This document shows positions 1-5,753 of a stretch of DNA of 13,831 nt, piece by piece (the stretch's first letter is position 1; every line of letters begins with the position of its first letter). A model generated the notes under the pieces. It saw only the letters and a list, made by a program, of their open reading frames with translations. It did not search any database and was not told where the DNA came from. The stretch comes from Kofleriaceae bacterium. GTDB lineage: Bacteria > Myxococcota_A > Polyangia > Haliangiales > Haliangiaceae. The position numbers and the translations under genes are program-made. Where the stretch lies: assembly GCA_016763395.1 (NCBI GenBank), contig JAESTW010000080.1, positions 1 through 13,831 of the forward strand. Reading direction: 5' to 3'.

Positions 1-972
1 TCTCCGCAAGTCAGTGTCGCTCATGGAGAATCCTCCGCTAAAATTGCCGCCCACACCACTGTAGAAACGAACGTCAATTCCTTGTCCATCGTAGTTGAAG
101 TTGGTCACTTCGATCGTGCAGTCATCGATGATCGTCGCCGTGCCAGAGACGTTGTGAGCAATAGTTCCCAAGTTGGCGCTCTGGCCGATGTTTGGATGGG
201 TAGACTCACAGTCACGGAGGTTCCCGTTGCCTCCCCCGTTGTTGTTATCTTCAGGTTCGTTTTGTAAGACGAAGGCAATGACATCAAGAAGTTCAGAATC
301 AGAAATGCGGTCGGCAGACCAGAAGGGCATGCGGCCTCCCGTAAGATTGTCGTACACCACGCTGCCAGTCACACCACTGGTTCGAACCCGGCGCGCGATT
401 AGGTCAGCTGCGAGCAAATCGCCGGTGAGAGAGGGCGCGCGATCGGTGCCTGCAGCATCTTCTCCGTGGCAGACCACACAAGCAGAGTTAAAAAACTCCT
501 GACCTTGCATCACGTCCCCGCCAGCAGTCGCAATTGGCGGAGCCACAACCTCAAAACTCAAAGGGTCGGCAGGGTCAGTACCAGCGATCTCTCCAAGGTA
601 TTCTTCCAGCGCCAACCACTCTGCTGAATCTGCTGCCCAAGCAGAGGCTCCCATCCATTCGGTACGGCAAACATTTACTGCTTCGCGAAACTCCGTTAGC
701 TGACCGTTCTTGTAGGTTTCTCGATTGGCTGCGTTCCCGATCGGGTGACCGGGGCGGCGAAATCCATCGCCAGCAGGTTCTTGAAGTGCATGACACGTGG
801 AACAGGCAAAAGTATTGCCGTCACTATGAGGTTCCATATACAGCGCCTCCCCACCGGAAACACCGTTTCCGTTTCCGTCGCCATCGCCGCCACAGGCAGA
901 GACACAGAGCATGAGGAGAGATAAATTAGAAGCATAGGTTAAGATAGTCACCCTTGATACACGTCGTAGCAT
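1..972 (-). CDS. Two-heme cytochrome c lipoprotein with C-terminal DM13 domain (3' end cut by window)
   Basis: An open frame runs from ATG at 972 to the window edge (324 codons, no stop). The N-terminus is a lipoprotein signal: two basic residues, a hydrophobic stretch, then lipobox VSAC with Cys27 followed by a Gly/Asp/Asn-rich linker. Two class I heme sites are visible: CSTCH at residues 57-61 and CVVCH at 165-169. Met215 in GGRMPF is the likely axial ligand of the second heme, and Met107 may serve the first. After an Asn/Gly linker (about 241-252), residues 255-324 match a DM13 domain: DCESTHPNIGQ, AHNVSGTATIIDDCTIEV, NYDGQGIDV and GVGGNFSGGF. DM13 is a proposed redox domain with a conserved Cys (here Cys285), found beside cytochromes. 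The protein is probably an envelope electron carrier; its partner is unknown. GTG at 975 is an alternative start, and TAA at 984-982 closes the frame upstream. There is no Shine-Dalgarno sequence. Confidence 0.88.
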   Translation of the reverse strand, partial: MLRRVSRVTILTYASNLSLLMLCVSACGGDGDGNGNGVSGGEALYMEPHSDGNTFACSTCHALQEPAGDGFRRPGHPIGNAANRETYKNGQLTEFREAVNVCRTEWMGASAWAADSAEWLALEEYLGEIAGTDPADPLSFEVVAPPIATAGGDVMQGQEFFNSACVVCHGEDAAGTDRAPSLTGDLLAADLIARRVRTSGVTGSVVYDNLTGGRMPFWSADRISDSELLDVIAFVLQNEPEDNNNGGGNGNLRDCESTHPNIGQSANLGTIAHNVSGTATIIDDCTIEVTNFNYDGQGIDVRFYSGVGGNFSGGFSMSDTDLRR

Positions 973-978
973 CACTCT

Positions 979-1007
979 AGGTTACAAGTAGGGAAGCTAA
1001 TTGTCGA
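979..1007 (-). promoter_or_regulatory. Putative sigma-70-type promoter of the cytochrome gene
   Basis: On the minus strand, TCGACA (1007-1002, five of six to TTGACA) is followed after exactly 17 nt by TAACCT (984-979). The -10 element ends 6 nt before the ATG at 972, so transcription would start at or next to the start codon and give a leaderless mRNA. This fits the absent Shine-Dalgarno sequence. It is an inference from consensus only. The -10 match is modest, although it keeps the TANNNT core. Confidence 0.45.
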
Positions 1008-1014
1008 TATATCG
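1005..1014. promoter_or_regulatory. 10-bp perfect palindrome overlapping the -35 element
   Basis: CGATATATCG reads the same on both strands and overlaps the putative -35 hexamer (1002-1007) of the cytochrome promoter. A repressor or activator dimer bound here would control polymerase access. It could also be chance in an AT-rich spacer. Confidence 0.25.
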
Positions 1015-1137
1015 CCTTTAATATCAAAACGTTAGCCAAAGTTAAACGCCCCATTCCGTTCTTCGTATCAATTTGCTCTGCACCAAGCTGCGGAGACCGA
1101 TGCGGACGGACGTCCTGCGTTTATTCTCTAATTGCGC

Positions 1138-2388
1138 TTATCGCATTCGATTTCGGAGCACTTGAACCTCATCAATCGCTCGATCGCTGGCTTTGGTGAT
1201 TCGCAGCGTCAAATCGCCCACAACTAGCGATTCTCCTTCTTTGGGCAAGCGTCGTAATCTGTGAAGCAGCAATCCTCCCAAAGACTCATACTCGTCGTCT
1301 TCCGGCAAATTCAGCCTCAATTCGTCGTTAATCCGCTCGACAGAGGTTCGCGCGCCAATCACCCATACTCCAGGCCGAAGAAGACAAATCTGAGATGAAC
1401 TCTCATCGTGCTCATCTTCGATTTCTCCAACAATTTCTTCTAAGAGATCTTCCACGGTAACAACCCCTACCGCTCCCCCATACTCATCCACAACAATCGC
1501 CATTGGATTGCCCGATCCTTGCAATTCAGACAACATGTCCGACGCCATAAAGGAGCCGGGGACATATTGCGCCTGACGCGAAAGAGACTTTATGGGCGAG
1601 TTCCTCTCTTCTGTACTGAGCATTAGCATGTCAAAGACATGCAGTACTCCGACGATGTTGTCGACTCTGTCTTGGTACACGGGCATGCGAGAATGCCCTT
1701 TGTCAGCAACAACCGCGATAGCATCCGCGCAGCTCATCTCCTGTGGTAACGCCGTTACCTCGGAGAGTGGTAACATAATGTTTTCAACGCGATCGTCGGA
1801 CATCTCAAGGAGGTTCGATATCATCTCTCGTTCCTCGGCCGAGATTGCTTCTGTATCGGAATCAGCTTCCAGTAGAAGGGAGAGTTCTTGCCGGGTCACG
1901 AGAGTCCGTTGCCCCGCACTGCCAAATATCCGGGCGACAAAACGGGCGTATCCGCTGATTAGCCAGATAATCGGCCGCATAAACAACGACGCCCAATGCA
2001 ACGGATAGATCAGTTTAGAAACCAGCTCGTCCGCTCGCTGCTGAAAAAACATTTTGGGAATGACTTCACCAAACAACAACGTGAAGGGAGTGACTGTGAT
2101 CACCGCCAAGAGCTCTCCACCGCTGTATCCGCCTTGCACCAAAAACACCGAAACGGTGACGGAGAAAGTCACCACAGCCAAGTTGGTTCCCAGCAAGGTT
2201 GTTGCCAAAAGAAGTTCGGGCGCTCCCAGATACTCCTCAGCCAGTTTTGCGCTCCGGCTCCCCGCTTCCGCACGCGCCCGCAACTTCGCCCGACTTGCCG
2301 AAACCATGGCGATCTCAGAGCCAGAGAAGAAGGCTTCGATGCTGACGCACACGAGAGCGATTACCAGTACAACCCCCAGCGAAATCAT
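1138..2388 (-). CDS. CNNM/CorC (HlyC/CorC) family membrane protein, full length
   Basis: This 416-residue protein has the full layout of the family. The N-terminal CNNM (DUF21) transmembrane domain spans about 1-180, with FFSGSEIA at 20-27 and the conserved GEVIPK at 107-112. A tandem CBS pair follows (about 203-325; MPVY at 235-238, VDEYGGAVGVVT at 300-311, VEDLLEEIVGEI at 312-323). A CorC/HlyC C-terminal domain lies at about 335-412. The family is linked to magnesium/cobalt efflux and divalent-cation homeostasis, and CBS pairs usually bind adenosine nucleotides or Mg-ATP. The exact substrate cannot be read from sequence. The start is well supported: AGGAGG at 2398-2393 lies 4 nt before ATG, and ATGA overlaps the stop of the upstream CNNM gene by 4 bp. 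It is the last gene of the minus-strand unit that begins at 5564. Confidence 0.93.
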   Translation of the reverse strand: MISLGVVLVIALVCVSIEAFFSGSEIAMVSASRAKLRARAEAGSRSAKLAEEYLGAPELLLATTLLGTNLAVVTFSVTVSVFLVQGGYSGGELLAVITVTPFTLLFGEVIPKMFFQQRADELVSKLIYPLHWASLFMRPIIWLISGYARFVARIFGSAGQRTLVTRQELSLLLEADSDTEAISAEEREMISNLLEMSDDRVENIMLPLSEVTALPQEMSCADAIAVVADKGHSRMPVYQDRVDNIVGVLHVFDMLMLSTEERNSPIKSLSRQAQYVPGSFMASDMLSELQGSGNPMAIVVDEYGGAVGVVTVEDLLEEIVGEIEDEHDESSSQICLLRPGVWVIGARTSVERINDELRLNLPEDDEYESLGGLLLHRLRRLPKEGESLVVGDLTLRITKASDRAIDEVQVLRNRMR

Positions 2389-3521
2389 GACTCCTCCTGG
2401 CTATTTACAATCGGAAGCTCGGGATAGCTAGGCGCCCGATAGCTGCCCGCCTTGGCTTGTTGCGCCTCTCGCTCATCCCGAATATCGCCGAATAACTCTT
2501 CTAGTAGATCTTCTAAGGTCACGATGCCAACTAGCCGACCGTACTCATTGACGACAATTGCCATGTGAGTTTTCCCCTCTTTGAAGACTGCCAGCAGAGA
2601 TGCAACCTTCGTGGTTTGGGGAATAAAAAACGCGGGGTGCAACATGGTAGACAGTTTTGCTGGCGGCCCGGACATACAACTGGCGATGACCAAATCTTTG
2701 GCGTAGAGAATACCCTGGATGTTGTCGATACCTTTGCTGTAAATCGGTACGCGAGAGTACCCGCGCTCAGAAATTTCTTGCATTAGCCGGACGCGGGGCA
2801 GATCGTAAGCCAGCGCGAACACCTTCCGCCGGACGCGCATGACATCGGAGACCGTCTTGTCACCAAACTCAAAAACCCGGTGAATCACTCTCCGCTCGCG
2901 GTCATCAACTTCGCCTTCAGCGGAGCCGACGTCTACCAAGACCCGAAATTCTTCTTCACTGATCTCGTCCTGGCCAGTTTCTTTGGGAGATCGCAGCAAT
3001 ACTCGCAAGACAAAATCAGCAACCCCACGTACGATGAAGCGCAAGGGCGCGACCAGTCCGCCAAAGAGCCATATGGGCCGGGCGCTACGTCTCGCCCAAG
3101 GAAGTGGTGAGCCCATTGCTATCGTCTTGGGCGCGATTTCTCCCACCAAGAGCAATATAGGGAGCGCGATCGCGGTCGCCAATAGAGCGTTTTTTACCTC
3201 GCTCCCGGTCGAAACAAACCGTTCGATTCCACCGGCCATAACGGCAGAAATTGCCACGTTGGTACTCTCGTTGCCAATGAGCAGTGTCGCAAGCAGCCGG
3301 CGAGGATTCTCAATCAGCTGCAACACAAGTTTGTCACGACGATTTTCGCTCTTGGCCATGCGTTCTTTGTCCGCGCGGCGCAGCGCAAACATGGCAACTT
3401 CTGTTCCTGAGAAAAATGCCGAGGAACCAATCAAGGCAACGATAAGTAGAAGAAATGGTAGATACTCAGTCAACGCTAGGTCCAGATTCTGTGCTTGGCT
3501 ATCACGAGCCGTCCGATGCAA
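2385..3521 (-). CDS. CNNM/CorC family membrane protein lacking the CorC/HlyC C-terminal domain
   Basis: The protein has 378 residues from TTG at 3521. It holds a CNNM transmembrane domain (about 20-185; AFFSGTEVAMFALRRADKER from 35, GEIAPKT at 127-133) and a CBS pair (about 225-350; YSRVPIY at 255-261, VVNEYGRLVGIVT at 323-335, LEDLLEELFGDI at 336-347). It then stops after a short Pro/Ser-rich tail, so the CorC/HlyC domain of its downstream partner is missing. The two proteins are probably co-expressed and could form a heterodimer, since CNNM proteins dimerise. The start is uncertain. TTG 3521 gives a 20-bp overlap with the kinase gene and 19 polar residues before the first membrane helix. 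TTG at 3473 would give a more typical short N-terminus beginning M-T-E-Y. Neither has a strong Shine-Dalgarno sequence, and translational coupling to the kinase gene is likely. Family assignment is firm; cation specificity is unknown. Confidence 0.91.
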   Translation of the reverse strand: MHRTARDSQAQNLDLALTEYLPFLLLIVALIGSSAFFSGTEVAMFALRRADKERMAKSENRRDKLVLQLIENPRRLLATLLIGNESTNVAISAVMAGGIERFVSTGSEVKNALLATAIALPILLLVGEIAPKTIAMGSPLPWARRSARPIWLFGGLVAPLRFIVRGVADFVLRVLLRSPKETGQDEISEEEFRVLVDVGSAEGEVDDRERRVIHRVFEFGDKTVSDVMRVRRKVFALAYDLPRVRLMQEISERGYSRVPIYSKGIDNIQGILYAKDLVIASCMSGPPAKLSTMLHPAFFIPQTTKVASLLAVFKEGKTHMAIVVNEYGRLVGIVTLEDLLEELFGDIRDEREAQQAKAGSYRAPSYPELPIVNSQEES

Positions 3522-4737
3522 GCGACTCTACAAAGCTCTCGAGTTCCTCTGCTTGCGCAGGGACGGAGAAAGTGAATTTGCTACCTCTGCCTGCCTCGCC
3601 ATCTTCGACCCAAAGACTTCCGCCATGGGCACTCACATAACTGTGAGCCAAGCTGAGCCCTAAGCCAGGACCGCCATAGGCCCGAGATGCGCCGGAGTCA
3701 ACTTGAAAAAATGGATCAAAAATATAGCTGCGTTTCTCCACGGGGATGCCGACTCCTTGGTCTTGCACAGTGACCAAGAGTCCAAAGCGTTCGGCACGCC
3801 GTCCCCTCCAAAAGGGAGAATTGATGCTACTTTCGTCCGACTGAGCGAGCGCACCCACGCGAATGGAAATCGATATCTCACCGCCAGCTGGCGAAAACTT
3901 TATGGCGTTAGCGAGCAAATGCAGAACCACCTGTTTTAGCTTGGCCGAATCTCCTATTGCGCTGGGTACCAAGGAGGTGGGTAATGTTGAACTGGGCAAC
4001 GAGAGCGTGAGAGAGTTTGCTGACAAATCATGAGACATGTTCTCAGCCACGGACGTGATGATGTCCGAGAGCGATACAAGCTCTTGTTTGAGTTGCAGCG
4101 ACTTTTGTTCGAGTAGAGATGCATCCAATATGCCAGTAATCATATTCAGAAGCTGGTCGGACTTGGACAGTATGGTTTTGACGAATTCGTGCTGCTCGGT
4201 GTTGAGTTCGCCAGCCAGTCCGGCAGCAAGCATGTCTGAGTAGCCAATTATGCTAGTTAGGGGAGTCCGTAGCTCATGGGAAACTGTCGCGATGAAATTG
4301 CTTTTGAGCCCTTCTAGTTCTTCCAGCCTAGGGTTTGCGGACACGAGAGAACGGGACTTCTCTGCCAACTCCTGATGGCAATCGTGAAGGGCCTCCGCTG
4401 CTAATTTCTGAGACAGAGAGCACCGAAAGGCAGCGTGAACCAGTGTTTCGAGTACCGATTTAATATGCAGACAAACTTCCTCTGCTTTGGCTGACTCTCC
4501 GATCACCACCACTTCACCGACTCGGTCTCCGGCATACTCCAGCGCGCTCTTGTGATGTTCCCCTCGTTTGCCCTGCTCCTCTGACAACGAATTTGAACTG
4601 AGAATCCGTCCGTCGACATCATACAGAAAAATTCGCAGACCATAGAGCTGCGCCGTACTCTCGACTAGTCGGTTGAGCACAGATGTGTCGATAAGCTCTG
4701 CGATTACAACGACCTCATCAACCAGCAAACGCGACAC
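3502..4737 (-). CDS. Soluble sensor histidine kinase
   Basis: This is a 411-residue histidine kinase without a transmembrane segment. Residues about 10-115 look like a small GAF/PocR-like sensor fold (LYGLRIFLYDVDGRILSSNS at 31-50), a weak call. A helical linker (about 116-142) leads to the HisKA dimerisation domain with the H-box SHELRTPLTS and phospho-acceptor His154. The HATPase_c domain follows with N-box LANAIKFSPAGGE (Asn277), G1 DQGVGIP (326-332), F-box IFDPFFQ and G2 GGPGLGLSLA (355-364). All catalytic boxes are intact, so it should autophosphorylate. No response regulator is in the window, so its partner is encoded elsewhere. GTG at 4737 is the only usable upstream start: an in-frame TAG lies 13 codons earlier and AGGAAAGG sits about 11 nt upstream. 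It is placed between the zinc-ribbon gene and two CNNM genes and overlaps the first CNNM gene. That suggests a signalling role in cation or envelope homeostasis, which is an inference. Confidence 0.92.
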   Translation of the reverse strand: MSRLLVDEVVVIAELIDTSVLNRLVESTAQLYGLRIFLYDVDGRILSSNSLSEEQGKRGEHHKSALEYAGDRVGEVVVIGESAKAEEVCLHIKSVLETLVHAAFRCSLSQKLAAEALHDCHQELAEKSRSLVSANPRLEELEGLKSNFIATVSHELRTPLTSIIGYSDMLAAGLAGELNTEQHEFVKTILSKSDQLLNMITGILDASLLEQKSLQLKQELVSLSDIITSVAENMSHDLSANSLTLSLPSSTLPTSLVPSAIGDSAKLKQVVLHLLANAIKFSPAGGEISISIRVGALAQSDESSINSPFWRGRRAERFGLLVTVQDQGVGIPVEKRSYIFDPFFQVDSGASRAYGGPGLGLSLAHSYVSAHGGSLWVEDGEAGRGSKFTFSVPAQAEELESFVESLASDGS

Positions 4738-4799
4738 CTTCGGATCACCCTTTCCTGTGCCCTCATCACCGGACTACATGTCTGTGCGCGCCGCCATCG

Positions 4800-5564
4800 T
4801 TAGCGCTGCCTTGGCGAAGGGGTACCTGGCGAAGTTCGACCTGGTGAGGTTGTTCTACCTGGCGAAGACTGTCTTGGCGACTTCGGCAATGGCAAGCTGC
4901 GCAACCGAGGTCCAGACACGTCTCGATTCACCTCTGAATTTCTCTTCGGTGCCGCCCCACTCTCGTCATCGCGCATCATCGCGTACAGTACACTCGCGCC
5001 AGCCAAAACAAAGCAAGCCACGAGCATCAGCATCACTCCACCGAAGGGTTCCTTCTCGTCGCTGACCTTGGGTTTACTTGTGAGTAGCGCTACCGAAGCC
5101 ATCTTCTGAATTGAGTCCAACATCTCTTCGCAGCGAATTCGCTTCGATTCCGTTTTTGCAGCCTCTCGATACTTGGCCGCGCCACCACGGAAATCCCCGC
5201 TCTCGACTAGGGAATTTGTAAAGGCGCGATGGGCATCATCACTGTGCCACGCCTTCTGCAAGGAAGCCCACCCTGTCGCCACACTGCCGTCGCCTGATAT
5301 TTCGCTACTTTTATAGGACGAGTAGTTTTCCCGTGAAAGGCCACATTGGCTGCAAGCCGATTCACTATCACGATCCTGCTGTCCGCACTTCGGGCACGCA
5401 TCAATAGAACTGTCCGGCTTTGGAATTGACTCATCCCAGGTCTGCGCTACCAAATGCGAAAAATGCCCTCCACACTGGGTACAGCTGAAGCAAACGACCC
5501 GATCCCGCACTTCAATAATGTGCGCCTTTGCCAAGTCCTTACACTGCGGACACTCGACACGCAC
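4800..5564 (-). CDS. Zinc-ribbon single-pass membrane protein with Ser/Pro/Gly/Arg repeat tail
   Basis: I do not recognise a named family. Counted from GTG 5564 (254 residues), the N-terminus starts MRVECPQC and carries CxxC (5, 8) and CFSCTQC (25-31), then a second ribbon CPKC (57-60) with CSQC (71-74). These should bind one or two zinc ions. A helical segment around 97-160 (AWHSDDAHRAF, GGAAKYREAAK) resembles a TPR-like hairpin. One membrane helix lies at about 175-197. The remainder is a short basic tail with SPGRT-type repeats, visible in DNA as two copies of TACCTGGCGAAG on the plus strand (4823-4834, 4856-4867). The GTG start is preferred because GGGGGA lies 6 nt upstream and the protein then begins directly at the ribbon. 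TTG at 5609 would add 15 residues. It is the first gene of the kinase/CNNM unit, 62 bp from the next start. Function is unknown; a membrane-linked adaptor or metal-sensing role is speculative. Confidence 0.78.
   Translation of the reverse strand: MRVECPQCKDLAKAHIIEVRDRVVCFSCTQCGGHFSHLVAQTWDESIPKPDSSIDACPKCGQQDRDSESACSQCGLSRENYSSYKSSEISGDGSVATGWASLQKAWHSDDAHRAFTNSLVESGDFRGGAAKYREAAKTESKRIRCEEMLDSIQKMASVALLTSKPKVSDEKEPFGGVMLMLVACFVLAGASVLYAMMRDDESGAAPKRNSEVNRDVSGPRLRSLPLPKSPRQSSPGRTTSPGRTSPGTPSPRQR
4823..4867. repeat. Imperfect direct repeat encoding the SPGR tail
   Basis: TACCTGGCGAAG is present at 4823-4834 and 4856-4867 (33-bp period), with related partial copies such as TTGGCGAAG at 4811. 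These encode the Ser-Pro-Gly-Arg repeats at the C-terminus of the zinc-ribbon protein. The low complexity suggests a disordered tail with variable copy number. Confidence 0.7.
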
Positions 5565-5697
5565 AGCTATTCCCCCGCCCCGGAATGGGGAATACAACGA
5601 GAAGTACAATATGGGATATCGCGGCCCACGTAGCCAAGCCTAAGAGTAGTAGTCAATGCGAGTAGTAGCGTACCACCAAGATGTCCCCTAGGGCTGA

Positions 5698-5712
5698 AAC
5701 TCATCGTGAGTT
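5698..5712. promoter_or_regulatory. Inverted repeat AACTCA-TCG-TGAGTT, candidate operator
   Basis: Two perfect 6-bp arms flank a 3-nt centre. The repeat lies just upstream of the putative -35 element of the DUF362 gene (5719), a usual place for an activator or repressor dimer site. A small RNA hairpin is an alternative. No matching second copy was noticed in the window. Confidence 0.35.
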
Positions 5713-5718
5713 CCTACT

Positions 5719-5747
5719 TTTCAAGTGATTTCCCTGTGCGCTAAACT
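5719..5747 (+). promoter_or_regulatory. Putative promoter of the DUF362/kinase pair
   Basis: TTTCAA (5719-5724, weak -35) is followed after 17 nt by TAAACT (5742-5747, TANNNT core). Six bases then separate the -10 from ATG at 5754, so the predicted start of transcription falls at the start codon. There is no Shine-Dalgarno sequence, which agrees with a leaderless message. This is consensus matching only. Confidence 0.35.
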
Positions 5748-5753
5748 AACAGA

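Larger units (their letters stand above)
973..1137. other. Intergenic region between the CNNM/CorC gene and the cytochrome gene
   Basis: This 165-bp stretch is more AT-rich than the flanking genes. It holds the putative cytochrome promoter and the CGATATATCG palindrome. Next to the stop of the upstream gene is a short imperfect hairpin (1102-1118: GGAC/GTCC stem with a bulge, then GC/GC). No T-tract follows it on the minus strand, so it is not a convincing intrinsic terminator. No RNA gene was recognised. Confidence 0.6.
5565..5753. promoter_or_regulatory. Divergent intergenic promoter region
   Basis: This 189-bp gap separates the minus-strand zinc-ribbon unit from the plus-strand DUF362 gene, so it must hold promoters for both. 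For the minus strand, TTGACT (5656-5651) is a good -35 candidate, but the hexamer 17 nt away is a poor -10. For the plus strand, see the separate promoter entry. GAGTAGTAG occurs twice (5644-5652, 5660-5668), 16 bp apart, and a perfect inverted repeat lies at 5698-5712. No RNA gene or riboswitch was recognised. Confidence 0.55.

Noticed and set aside
534..935. Short frames on both strands within the cytochrome gene
   Set aside because: The minus-strand frame with CSTCH and CVVCH plus a lipobox explains the region; the short frames lie in other phases.
1102..1118. Hairpin after the last CNNM gene as an intrinsic terminator
   Set aside because: The stem is only about six pairs with a bulge, and no T-tract follows on the transcribed strand.
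2983..3663. 226-codon plus-strand open frame opposite the CNNM gene and kinase 3' end
   Set aside because: It is antisense to two well-supported genes; its composition looks like a frame shadow and no motif is present.
5644..5668. GAGTAGTAG direct repeat as an iteron or regulator site
   Set aside because: There are only two 9-bp copies of low-complexity sequence, and a similar string occurs inside the dnaJ-like gene, so chance is likely.
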